A DNA stretch of 64,000 nt. Origin: Cantharellus purpuraceus. Taxonomy: Eukaryota > Basidiomycota > Agaricomycetes > Cantharellales > Hydnaceae. Shown one piece after another: positions 35,002 to 48,878 of this stretch. A model generated the notes under the pieces. That model did no database searches. It was not told the DNA's origin and was given only the letters and a program-made list of their open reading frames with translations. The stretch is taken from assembly GCA_025174535.1 (NCBI GenBank), contig JALBUN010000001.1, positions 2,914,001 through 2,978,000 of the forward strand, read 5' to 3'. How positions within the stretch are numbered: position 1 is the first letter of the stretch; each line of letters starts with the position of its first letter. A program made the position numbers and the translations under genes.

Positions 35002-37117
35002 TATGATGGACGCTTTGTAAACCGTTTTCCTTCACTCGCCCCCTCTTCTCTCCATCATTTACCCATATTCTGGCCTCCATTCATTCAGCAAATCTCTCTG
35101 CACCTGCAACCCCCCCCCCCCTTCTTCCACTCCACCACGCATCGCATTCATTCAGCACGGCATTTTTTTGTCCAGATTGCAAAATCGCATGTTTTCAATT
35201 TGACCCTCCGCCCGCGCTCCCCCCTCCCCGCATTCTTTCGTGCTGCGACATTTTGCGTTCAAACGGACTATTCATCCCGACAAGATATCCTTTTCCCTCT
35301 TTTTTTTTTATGCATCTGCAACGCAATTACATATTTGTCTCGTACGTCCGTCGCATAGTTTGACCTCCTACCCCATTATTTTTCCCTTCTTTACTCTCAT
35401 CAGACTCGCGCTGTGGTCATTGCCCGTTCATGCTCATTGATGCTGCTGTATTAGTTATCCGTCCATGAATAGTGTTTTATGCGATTACGTCACGGTGTTT
35501 TCGGTTCAGGACGCTTTTTTGCGAGATCTGGCTGAATTGAGATTGACAAACGGTGACTGGGAGAGAACGATAACAATTGAAGGGTTCTGACGTGACTGGT
35601 TACGAACGTATGAAAGAAGCCCTTATTTTGGCGATGGATCCGGGAGCCAAGACGAGGGGGATCCAAGGGGAGGGGGTACGGTATCCAGTAACGGGAGCGC
35701 TTTACGTTCCAGCCCCCCCCCCCCTTCTCTTTCACGTGAACCTAGCTTGGCGCGGAAAGAAACAGACAGATCAAACACGAAGTTACTAGAATGCCTTAAT
35801 TCCATATCACACCGTTTCGGCACGCATCGGAGCATGAAAAAGCACAGTGTAGGCGGGGCGTGCGAAGGTGTGCTTCGATAATGTAAAAAAAAAAACCCCG
35901 GGAATGCGCAGCTGACCGCGAGGTAAGGATTGTATCTTATCTTATCATTGTGACGGGATATTATATTGGCGAGGCTGAGGAGGGTTTAGATTCCACACCA
36001 TTCACCCAATCGTCACTATTGTCATGATACTGAGGCCGTGAGAGGACCCTGGCCGATACTTTCTCCCCTCTTCCGCCATCGTACCCTTTACCTATTGTGT
36101 TTGCAAGGAGTGTGTAAGATGTAATTGAGGGGATGATGTATGTAGGTTAGGTTAGGTTATATTGTTGTAGTTGTTGATGATTTTGGTTTAAGTTTGGGGG
36201 TTTATAACGCGCAAGATGGTCGATGCCGGTCGGAACAACATGTGTCCAGAAAGGCGCGTAAGGAATCCCGTGCTTCGGCTGGGTGTGTTATTATATTGCA
36301 GGGTATTTGAACTGAGGGGGATACGTGATTCCTCCTTTTCCTGGGAGAATCCTCTTGGAGGTGCACACAAGGTGGCACCGATAGCGATGCGCGAAGGTTG
36401 ATTGATTTGCGTTGCGGTTGTTTGTTTGTTGTTTATCTGCCTGTATCTTTTTTTCCTGGCTTGACGAGATGAAAAGGGGGTTGAGGGTCCGGCCGTCTGG
36501 GAACCTTGACAATATGAGAGGCGTGACAGCGGACGGGAGAGGGAAGGAGTGGCTGGCTGCGCCAAATGAGGACATATTGACCATTGCGACAGATCTGCGG
36601 GTGACCGGTGCAGGCTGGGCGGCGCCCGGGCACCACGCACACGCACCTATTACTGATGTAGATGACTGGACTGTGCACCTAGGTTCTTTATGAAGTTCAC
36701 ACTGCCAAGGGGCATGGGTGGGCTGGGGGAAGGAAGGAAGGACCCGGAAGGATGGAATTGGGAGGTGGATGAATCGTCTGTACATCAATATCCCGACGTT
36801 ACGCCAATGCGAATGCCGAGCCTCGAGGCATGCGAGTTCACACCTCGGGAACTTGCGCAGACAGGCCCTTTTTTTGAGGTACGCGCTGCTGTGCATGCGG
36901 GGCGGCGGCGGTCTGGGATCTACTGTGCCATACTTTGGCTGCAGGGCCATTTGCCACGGGGAGGGAGCTGGGCTGCGTTGGCCCGACGCTCGGTAAAATT
37001 CGTTCACCCTCACTCTCGTAAAATATTATGTAAGGGCCCAGTAGGGACATGTGGACACCAGTCAACCCGCCAACAGGTCTCCACAAATTTGAAACTTGAA
37101 ACTTACGGACCTTTCCC
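35002..37117. other. Intergenic region of 2.1 kb
   Basis: Contains C-runs at 35109-35121 and 35709-35721, an A-run then CCCC at 35885-35899, and a short TAGGTTAGGTTAGG tract near 36146. A minus-strand frame (36291-37013) starts only at non-ATG codons at its 5' end and shows no motif. I see no supportable gene. The right end is the SPO22 promoter. Confidence 0.5.
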
Positions 37118-40100
37118 ATGTCTGGAACAAAGCGGAAGCTGCTCGGCGTTCAAGAATTGTACGACTCCATCACTGGCACGTATTTAGCTGTACTTGCGGT
37201 ACTTTACCTGCCAAGTGTATTCACACCTTGTTCTGTTTGCTATGTGTCGTGCCACTGTGGGGGGTTGGCACACGCTTTTGGCTTCTCGACAGACCTCCTC
37301 ATCCAGATCAAACCGAAGCTCTCAGGCGACAACGCATGGCACGATGCCACATTGGTCACCCAGCTCCACAGGCTTGCGAACCTCGCGGAATCATTTACCG
37401 AGCTGCGACCGCGATCCAACAAGTCCTGGCTTGATCTGGCCGACAGCCTTGACAGGGAAGGTATGTAGTATATGCTACGTTGCATTCCAACCACCCCCCT
37501 TCTCATCCCCTTGAATGGCGGTCCCACCATCATCCGCGGCCATCAACAGGCGTCAATCTTTGGAATGCGTCGGGTCTACTTCGTCAAAAGAAAGATCAAC
37601 GCAATGATCTAAAGCTATTCGCCTCGCGTGAGTGCTCATTAGTTAATCATCATCTTGCGAGTCCCACATGCAAAAAATTTACATGCATGCGTATGTATAT
37701 TCTCGATCTCCAATCCAGTACGGCTTGCGGCTTTCCGGCTAATCGAAGCCGGGTTGGAGCAGAACCTTGGCATTGAGAGTACGCTTCCGATTTCAATTCT
37801 CTCCTCTGATGCTTGCTCGCCCCTTTGTTAATCATGCGCGACTGGACCGCTTCAGCGTTGCTACACATGTTGCAGCTGGCTAGCAAGACAGGGTCCGCCC
37901 TCTCAGGTAAACTATAGATCAATTGGGGCGTCTCTGGGCTGTCGCCTTTATTATTCTCATATACATGCACAAATATAGATGTGGGGACTCATGATGTCGC
38001 CGGCGCTGTTCTTGGGGCTGCCGCCAAGGTTAGTTTGTGCCAGCATCGTAACGCTTACGGATGACTCGGTTCCTCTTTCCCTCCAATTGAACTCTATTCA
38101 GATTGAAGAAGCTATCAGCAACACACAAACTCCTGACACGGGAGATCCCCACGCACAGCCCAAAGCGCGCGCCATGATTGTTTACTATACTTGTCGAATG
38201 GAAGCCGTGGGAATATTCTGCTACATCTTATCGCCTGATATTTTAATCCCAGTGTGTTTTCCCCCTTCATAGGCCTGGAAGGAAGGCAACGAAGGCGTCG
38301 CCCAGTTTATGCTACGAAAGATCACAGGCACGGGAGCATTTTCCCTTGTCGTCAATTCACCCATCGCTTATTCCGGGATACAGAGAGTAACGAACAGCGC
38401 CTTTCCTATCTGTTACCCCAAGACGTAAGTCTGCATTGTTCTTGGAAAGACCCTAGGATACATAGAAAAGCACGGCTGAGGGTGCACAACGCCAGCGGGA
38501 GCAATTAGCATCGAAAATCCTTGAAATCGGAAAGGCCATCGCTAGGCAGCAAGACATAACAGATCACCAGATTCCAAAGGATGTACAAAATGGGAAAAGA
38601 GCCCAAGATGCTGTCAAGTGGATCCAAAAGGCATTGTCTTTGGTGGAAGCAAGTCCTGCTGGAGAAGTACCGGGAACTTGCGAGTTGAAGGCACGTTTCT
38701 CCTGCAGAATAGACCATTGCACTGGCTGGACTTTCCTTGATTGACAAAGCCTTGACACAGCGGGCTATTCTCCGTAATCTGGGTATATGCTTTCTCTTTA
38801 CCGTGAGATCGACTGACTATAGGGGTCCAGCTCGAGTGTATTATCTGGCTTCCTCGGCTGACGAAGAATATCTGAACAACGCTGAAACCACATTGCATGA
38901 GCTGATATCCTCCGTAGATACGACGTGCGACAAGGTGCGTTCTAGATCGCTAGCATCATTGGAATTTGACTCTCAGGGAAGCAAGGCACAGAAGACTGCC
39001 GAATTTCAGCAGGCACGATGGATGCGTATCGCGGTGCTGAAAAAGAAAAATTCCCCGGACCATCTACTCCTGGATGGTGAGAGGTATCTTCAGGGGCAAT
39101 CAACAGTTTCTAATTGCAATATTCAGCATTCCAGTCGGTCATCGAGCACTCGAGTTTCACGGAGGTTGATGTATCCGAGTGAGGCCTTCTTGAGTTTTCC
39201 GAGTCAGATTATTTCAATATGCGTTCAGTATCTTGCAGGAATTGCGAGGCATGGCGCAGCATCAGTTGGTGATTTATTGCTTGACTTCGGCTACGTGTCC
39301 TGAATGCACTGGCTGTTGAAAAGTCTCCTGGTGACGCAAATCCATCATGTCCTCCTCAAAACGGCAATGGCATCTCAGGGTGATTCAGGGAAGTCTTTTG
39401 TGGACAGGATTCTGTTGGCTTTGCTGTTTCACTGTTCTCGGGATCAGGAGCACGGGAGGGCCATCAAGGCTGCTGACAGCGCATTGGCCTGTGAGGATAC
39501 CTATGCTCTATGTGGCACATTCTGTTCCTGAGGCATGGCTGCAGATATCGCAGAGTGGAGTGACTATGAACTTCCCAAAGTGCCAACAACTGCTTGCCAA
39601 TCGGTCTGCCGCTCACCCCCCTATGTTATCGTTTCCCCCCCTCGTGTCTAATGATCTCGCAGCTTCTGTGGCAGTTTGGCGATCGGCACTACAATGCTAA
39701 AGCGTGGTCTAAAGCCGCTGACTGGTTCCTTCTCGGTAATCATGATGCCTTCAAATCCATGGCACGAAGCAATCAGGCCAAATGCCTGCGTAAGGCTGCT
39801 TTGTGTTATATTCAACAACAGGAATATGCTCGTGCGACTGCAGTCATTCAGCGTTGTCATAATAATGAAGCGTCGACATTTTATGTCGTGTTTTTAATCG
39901 CCGTACACCAAGGTATGGTTGGCCCATCCGGTAATGCCCCATGCTTCAACTTCTTTTCATAGGCCTTGAAGATGAAGGTGGGTACTACGAGTTGGTACGT
40001 AACTGTGTAGAAAGGGGTGTTTACGTGATAGAGCAGCTATACGTGCTGTTCAGGATATGGTCCAGGCGAAAGATTTCGACCGCAAGATGCTACTGCTTGC

Positions 40101-41912
40101 CACCCAGCTTGCCCATGATGCAAATCTGAAGATGCTTCTTCTTACGGTGCTAGACTCGCTTCTCAAGTGTTTGCGATCGCAAGGGGGTTTAGATAATGAA
40201 GTAGAAGCTCTCACCATGGTCCGGTATGTGTAAACAGTTTGACAATCCTAAGCGAAAAATCAAAATTGCATAGCTGCACCATTCGTTTGGTAATGGAGCT
40301 CATCAAACAGCCTGCTGCCGACTTGTTGAGTGTCGCGCCTCTACGTGACCCTGAGTTAACATGCATCATAGAAAGACCCTGGTGCCAACTCTGATCAGAC
40401 ATTTCCACACGGGTACGTGGCATTCTGGTAGTGCCTTGGAGCACCCCCTTACTCTCTCCTCCCTATATGTCGTGCTTCTGATCCCACGTGACAGCAAAAG
40501 CCATTACCGAATTAGCCTTGGAGAAGAAAGGGTCTCCAGTGATTTTCAAAGACCTTTCATGGTTGTGGCGAACGGCGTACAATGTGGCGGTCCAAGGGTG
40601 TGCGGAATGGGACGAGTCTGAGGACTCCCTGTCTGAGATCTTTGATCTCGCGCGCGCCGTGAGACACCCCCATTTTCTTGGAATCACCGTACCTTTACTG
40701 AGCATGAACAGTTCATGGAGGCATACTGCCAAGTTTCCATTACGGACATTGACCCATCAGTCTACAGTCACATCATCCTCGCGTCCTTTTCCAGTATATC
40801 CTGCCGTGTCTTCGCCGTCCGTCGATTAGGCGAGGATCTAGACCAGGTATGTATTTTACACGACAATTACTAGAGTGCCTTATCGTAACGACCACAGTCC
40901 GAAGCACGTCAACGTATTTGTAGAGATATTCAGGATTTCAAAGCGATCGTCAATTCCACACGCAGCAAAAGCTACATCCAAGACACAGCTGAAGAAGATC
41001 GCTTGTGCTCGTTAACCCATGTCGCCCTTGTATTTGAAACCGAGCAACGCTGTATACTCAAGGATTGGACTGCGGTCCTTGCTTCTATTGAGGTGAGCAA
41101 ATTTTTACGTCTGACTTGCGGCATTCATCCTTGGCAACCCAGGAAGCTTCTCAATCACTCAAGGTGAAAGGGGACACGTTCGAAGCGATGGCGGATATTC
41201 TCGTGAGCTAATCTCATGCTAATCACATTTTAATGAGACGTTCAACTCCAGAATAGTGGGTAGAAAAAGACTGCCCGACCAACGGTAAGAGAATTGCAAG
41301 TACAGCCGAGCAAATAACCAAGCTAAGAATACTGCGCAATTTTAGTATTATACGCAGCCCTTGAGGCCATACTACATGCATGTTTAGATCGAAACTGTAT
41401 GTCGGTGGAAAAATTCTCACGATGGCTCCGTGCTATTTGCACGATTCTGCTTGCCCGAAATACTCCCACGGATCGAGCTAAAGCTATCGGCTATGTGGAA
41501 CAGGGTATAGGTGTGATTGAAAGCAACAGCCAGCCTGAATCGGAGAATGTGAGTCATAATAGTTCCGGTCGTTAGCTCTATTAATGAGGACAACAGATCT
41601 ACCCCGTAGAGGAGAGGCAATGGCTTCTTAGCACAACGTACAATACGGGGGTTGAGTGTTTGGCGTGTGTAGCAGGTTTTTTATGGCAATGATCCCGAAT
41701 ATGCTCATTTAGTACAGTGCCTCGCACCTCGACGAAGCCAAGCGTTGGTTTGAATCCGCAACAGTGATTTCCCGATACGTCCCCGAGGGTAAGGAACGAG
41801 CGCAAAAGGTTCGTGCTGAAGGTCATTGCTACTTCAAAATTTTGAGGCCCGCGTGCAGATATCGGAAACTTACGGTAGTCTGTTGGCACGGTATGGTACC
41901 CGTGCAACGTAG
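37118..41912 (+). CDS. SPO22: Meiotic TPR protein SPO22/ZIP4
   Basis: Thirty-one exons, 957 residues, every junction phase-consistent. First part: 37118-37175, 37293-37460, 37550-37627, 37719-37778, 37856-37906, 37979-38028, 38102-38206, 38273-38327, 38384-38424, 38496-38690, 38761-38782, 38831-38934, 38977-39076, 39127-39178, 39229-39268, 39379-39490, 39545-39579. Second part: 39663-39912, 39963-39977, 40034-40223, 40274-40331, 40376-40412, 40495-40658, 40712-40846, 40898-41092, 41143-41202, 41257-41284, 41346-41548, 41597-41664, 41718-41808, 41859-41912. Family blocks include VNLWNASGLLRQ, LRLAAFRLIEAGLEQNLGIE, SKAADWFLLGNHDAF, CLRKAALCYIQQQEYARA, MLLLATQLAHDANLKMLLLT and ERAQKISETYGSLLARY. 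In yeast and plants Zip4/Spo22 is a TPR scaffold of the ZMM crossover and synaptonemal complex machinery. Introns 37176-37292, 38328-38383 and 38691-38760 fit only as GC-AG. The models around 39269-39378 and 39491-39662 are less sure. Confidence 0.85.
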
Positions 41913-42314
41913 GTCAAGGTTCCTACCCACGCTGTATCACTCGTCATCATCTCGATTTCCTCATGTCGCTTTAGCTAACTGTCATACTTGTATCTCGCGT
42001 TGCTTGTATCAGTTTCCCAGACTATATTACTCGACCTGGCAGCTCATATACTCCTTTAGTCTGAGATCCGGGAAAGATCGACGAATCTGTGGAAACCAAA
42101 ATATCCGCTGCATTCGGCGACTAGACTAACCAAGGAATTTATTAAATAATTATTACAATGAGAGATATTGTGGTGCCACAGTCTTCTTAACCTTTCCCAC
42201 ATATGGATGGATCGGTGATATAAATCAAAGTCCGTCTTGTCAACTCCCAACTCCAACGGCCTTGGCGTTCCCCGCTCGTTTGCAACTTCCCTTACGCTGC
42301 AAGTTTACCCCAAG
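41913..42314. other. Intergenic region between SPO22 and P-loop kinase gene
   Basis: About 400 bp on the shared plus strand. No open frame with a recognisable motif. An A/T-rich AATTTATTAAATAATTATTA tract near 42136-42157 may belong to the SPO22 3' end. Confidence 0.5.
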
Positions 42315-43262
42315 ATGGACCTTGTGGCATCGGAACTAGCGGCTTTCCTTCTTGAGCGACTGGATGGGCAAGTTCTGTTTGCCCACCTCTGATGTGCTGA
42401 TTGATATCGTATGCTGTTCACTTCCAAACAGCCTACCCTCTTCCTCGAGGCTCTGCGTTGGGATTTCAGGTGCCCCAGGGTCCGGAAAGGTCAGCCCTGT
42501 GATCAATGTGAAACCATCATCTGTCCGCACTCACTGCGATGGGATCCTAGACGACCCTTTCTGCTCGAATACAATCTCATGTGAATACGTTACACAACGC
42601 TTCTCATACCAGCGCACAGTTACCAGTGGGAATTGTCGTTTCCTTGGACGGGTGGCACTTCACCCGCAGCACTCTGGACGAATTTCCGGATCCGAAACTC
42701 GCCCATGACCGGCGCGGAACCCATTGGACTTTTGATGGTATTCATTCGTCTTATTTTTGACACAGAAGAATTCGTTGAGATACTGAGGAAGCTAATGGCT
42801 ACGTGTCTTTCGTTGAGCGTCTGCGCCAGCCTATTTCCGTTGAGGGCGTGACCGCTCCATCGTTTTCTCACTCTCTTAAAGACCCGATCTTTGACGATGT
42901 CGTAGTTCGGCCACATCACCGTATTGTCATAATTGAGGGATTATATGTATTCCTTGGCACTGATCCCTGGGTCAAGGCCGCGAGATCTTTTGATGAGAGA
43001 TGGTTTGTCACAAGTGATGCAGAACAGGGGAAGCAAAGGCTCTGCAAACGCCATGTAGAGACTGGAGTTGCAACCAACTGGGAAGAGGCTGTGCGGAGAG
43101 CAGAAAACAATGACATCCCAAGTGAGCCTTAGTGACTGCATTCCCAGCTATTCTTTTGATGATAGCAACCTCGCAGATGGGGAATTTGTGGAAGCTAACA
43201 TGCTGACACCAACTAGGCGGATCTTCAATATGGAAGACCCTAATATACCGCGAACGGCTTGA
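42315..43262 (+). CDS. P-loop kinase, uridine kinase/Yfh7-like
   Basis: Five exons: 42315-42367, 42432-42489, 42551-42737, 42792-43121 and 43177-43262, 237 residues. The Walker A motif is CVGISGAPGSGKTTL. Then GIVVSLDGWHFTRSTLDEFP (Walker B-like and substrate loop), DPKLAHDRRGTHWTFDA, IVIIEGLYVFLGTDPW, and WFVTSDAEQGKQRLCKRHVE with EFVEANML near the C-terminus. This is the layout of small uridine/pantothenate-kinase-like proteins such as yeast Yfh7, whose substrate is not established. The intron 42368-42431 fits only as GC-AG, with a GGGCAAGT donor; a GT donor four bases later breaks the frame before the P-loop. Ends 60 bp from the convergent UTP18 stop. Confidence 0.85.
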
Positions 43263-43322
43263 CGGTTTAACGCCTTCGTCTCGCTGGAGATACAAAGTTT
43301 CAATGCCTTCTCGGCGATTGGC

Positions 43323-45391
43323 TTAGTCCGAACCAAAGTGCTTAAGATTGTACAATAACACCCTGCCCCGATTGTTTCCAATCGCAGCATATTCACTACC
43401 CGTCGAAAAGTCAATAGAGGTAATATGCCCCAGTGGTGTTGTGGAAGTCGGCCAATTGGAGAAAACAGTTAGGGAAGGAAGATGTACCTGCCAACCGTTG
43501 TCAATAGTGAACCGCATGGAAGTAGTAACGCCTGGACTCATTACCATTTTAAGCTGGTCCTTCTTACTTTTGCTCGCAATGGCTAGGATCTGTGCATCAT
43601 GGTTGAAACACATGGTGGAAATCGACGTGGTGAGGTTGCCAATAGTCTTCAATGGTTTTGGCGCACTAGAGATGTCTGTCATGGTGCTCTCAGATCCATA
43701 CACGTTCACTAGACCAGTCTTTGAACTATATAGCCAGCATTAACGCAACAATCCATCAATTACCATTTATTGACCTATATCTGAATCACTCACCCGATTG
43801 CCATGTACGTATTACCTCTGGCCACGGCCATCTTCAAGCTTCCAAAACCCCCTTCATCCTTCCATCGCCTCATGCACCGCTTTGTCCCAACGTCCCATAG
43901 ATAGACTTCAGTATCCTCTCCAAGGCTCAACAAATTACCATCCTCTGTCCACCCCAGATCCTTGACAGCCGCATTCATCTTAACGCTTCCAACAACTTGG
44001 CCACCACCTCTCCGCCAATCGACTATGTGCACATAGCCCCTTCGTCCTGCCACAGCGAGAACATCGCCTGTACGTGAAAATGCACAGGTCTCCATGCTTA
44101 GGTCGGCATTATCGGGATTCGCAGCGTGCGTGCCCCAAAGGCCACGGGGTGATCTAATGCAGTTGCCGCTTTGTAAATCGTATGTATAGTAAAATGGGCG
44201 GTGACCAGTTAATAAAACAGAAGCCCCTGTGGGGTGGAAAGCCGCAGTGGTAATCGGGAGGGAAGGTATGTGAACGCATTGCAGGTGTGGGTTGGTATGA
44301 CCGTCAATCTTGAAATGAACCGGCGTCATTAAAGAGATATACGCATTACAGTATGTTTTGCTTACATTAAACAGTCGTAGTCGCCGATCCGCACTAGCAG
44401 TTAGGAGAACAGGCACCGAGGGTGATGGATGAAACATGACTGATCGAATGTCACCTTCGGCCTTAGCAGACTGATTAGCATCACGCAGTCGCTCTATTGA
44501 CAATTGGCTTTGAGGAAGGGCCGTCCGAGGACGCGAAGCCAGGAGACCACCAGAGGAACTCAGAAGGGTTGTGATGGGTGCCTCGGTGTCTGATCCTGGC
44601 CCCGTTGCATCTGACGACTGTGAAACACGTCGGCGTTTCCTTTTGTGAAGTCGTTCTCGAGCTGTGGCTGCCCACTCTGGGACGGGATGCACTGTCTCGT
44701 ACCTGGCACACGACAAGTGAGTGACATTCTACTGCATGCAGAAACCGAATGCATACTGGCGTCGCAGACGTGCTTCGTAGTCTCGTCCACCAATTTTGTC
44801 CTCCCCGGGCCCATCGCGCAACTTGCGAAGACGTTTGTCAGAGGCAAGGGAAACTTGGATATTTTCGTCATCGGGGTCCGCCCATGCGGCAGATTTTTTT
44901 GTACGAGAATTGAGGGACGCGAAAGCCTCAGGCTTGCCTAAATCTACTGCATCCTTCAGCAGTCTATCAAAGTGCTCATCGCTTTCCTCCTGTACATGAA
45001 TATTCGAATCCTGCTCTACATCGTTTTGACTGCTACGCCCTGGCGGGATGTAAACTGAAGGTCCAGCATCGTCGATAAAAAACAGCTATTTTGTGAGTAT
45101 CAGCTTCAAATTGGCGCGACAATGATAGCAGCTGACGTCTGAATCCATAAGATTAGCAAGCCCTCCATTGGCATCGATGGTAGCTTCATTTCCCTCCCCG
45201 TGAAGCAGTAGACCTGACTGAGCGGTGCTGGGGACTGGAAACGTTCCGAAAAGTAAAGCTTCTAATCGTTTTTCCTCCTCGTCTTTACTATCTTCATCAG
45301 CAATGGTTATGATGGAACCAAGAGGTTTTTTCAAGTTTGAGGTATCATCGCCTTTCGTCGTCCGTTGTCGTTTCTTGGAATGTTTTCCCAT
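43323..45391 (-). CDS. UTP18: U3 snoRNA-associated WD40 protein Utp18
   Basis: Six exons on the minus strand: 45391-45137, 45085-44757, 44702-44366, 44308-43794, 43725-43545 and 43487-43323, 593 residues, the same length class as yeast Utp18. N-terminal basic/acidic region (MGKHSKKRQRTT, DSKDEEEKRLEALLFG), conserved WADPDDENIQVSLAS and LRKLRDGPGEDKIGGRDYEARLR blocks, then a WD40 propeller: VMFHPSPSVPVLLTASADRR, GRRGYVHIVDW, DLGWTEDGNLLSLGEDTEVY and TSIDFSTGSEYAAIGNNRG. In yeast it is part of the SSU processome for 18S rRNA maturation in the nucleolus. The last intron (43488-43544) is 57 nt and stop-free in frame. Confidence 0.95.
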
Positions 45392-46522
45392 TTGGTCAGA
45401 AAGTCGAATAGATGCCTACTCGTCACGTGGGTCACGCATCACAGCCACGGGGCCAGACACCATCCCCCTCCTCAAATGTAAAGGAGAATAAGACATGTGT
45501 CGCACTCAGTCGTGACTCTGTTTTAGTTTCACAGACACTTATTGTTTAGCAAACTGATACCTCTACTACTCGAAACCCATGATCCAGACTTTCCCCAAAG
45601 AGTATAGCCCATGACTAAAGGTGCCGTGCTGCGCTTGCTGTTCACCTCCCCTCGATCCTGTCAGCATATCATGGGTCTACCTGTGGCTGTTTCGGCTCGC
45701 AATGGAATTGGAGTTTTGACCCGGTTAGGATGCTTTGTCTTCATGATTCTAATATTGACCGCATTGCCTTTAGAGTTGCCTAGATCTATGCAGGAAAGGT
45801 ACAAGGGGCACCCCCTATTAGCTGGTAATTCTAGCCCAGGGTGCTTCCTCGAGTCCACCTATACCCAATGGGCAAGTTCGCAGTCCCGCACAGCCGTGGA
45901 GTAACGTAATGAAGACCCAGTTCAAGGGCCAACGTTCCCTTTTGTTAGCGGACAAAGCACAATATGCGGCCAGTCCGTTACACGAGGCCCGCTTCTAGAT
46001 GTGATTCTTATGCGGACGTGTCCCGCAAGATTGTCATGCACATTATTCAATATGTCAAAACGTCACAAGGATCGTGGAATCTGTTACATCTTCGTGGTCC
46101 CCCTAACAGTGTAAACTATGGTCAAAAAAGGAGTCAGTAGGACATCTGGTCGCCTTCTAAAAGGTGGAAAGTAAAAATAAGACTTACCATATTTATAGTC
46201 AATGCCAAAAATAAGTTGTCACACATGCATTCTCATTTTCTTCGCTCCGAACTCAAATAGTCCATAGGTATTCTGACGCGAATTCCATTACTGACAGTAA
46301 GCTGAATTGAGCCAGACTTGAGTTTTAGGAGTTCAAAGGGCAAATTTATGACCCGACGCTAACCTTGATCCTGTTCTCGATTGCTTCAAAGACCAGCTTC
46401 GAAACATCATTGCGCCATAATGGTTTCTTCTTGCTCTTATCCCAATGACATCCGTCGTTTCACACTGGCATTTGGTCATTCATGGCATTATTACCCGCGC
46501 CGAGCAGAGCTATCGGCAACTA
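45392..46522. other. Intergenic region with one uncertain small ORF
   Basis: About 1.1 kb between the UTP18 start and the GluRS stop. The only ATG-started frame of note is 45611-45904 on the plus strand (97 codons), with a hydrophobic stretch LGCFVFMILILTALPLEL. I do not recognise it and see no splice partners; it may be chance. The left end contains the UTP18 promoter. Confidence 0.4.
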
Positions 46523-48772
<2,250 letters not shown>

Positions 48773-48878
48773 TTACAGTTTGGGAAGAAACACTTGCTCT
48801 CAGGCCGTCTCATGAAAAACTCAAATTGCTGTCATTCATGAAGAGAACAAAATGCTTGGCAAATATTGTCTCGATCAT

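Noticed and set aside
36140..36165. TAGGTTAGGTTAGGTTA tract resembling a telomere repeat
   Set aside because: Only three short units of GGTTA, not the TTAGGG expected in basidiomycetes, and flanked by ordinary intergenic DNA.
36291..37013. 240-codon minus-strand open frame
   Set aside because: No ATG at its 5' end, composition typical of GC-rich chance frames, no recognisable motif, and competing frames on the other strand.
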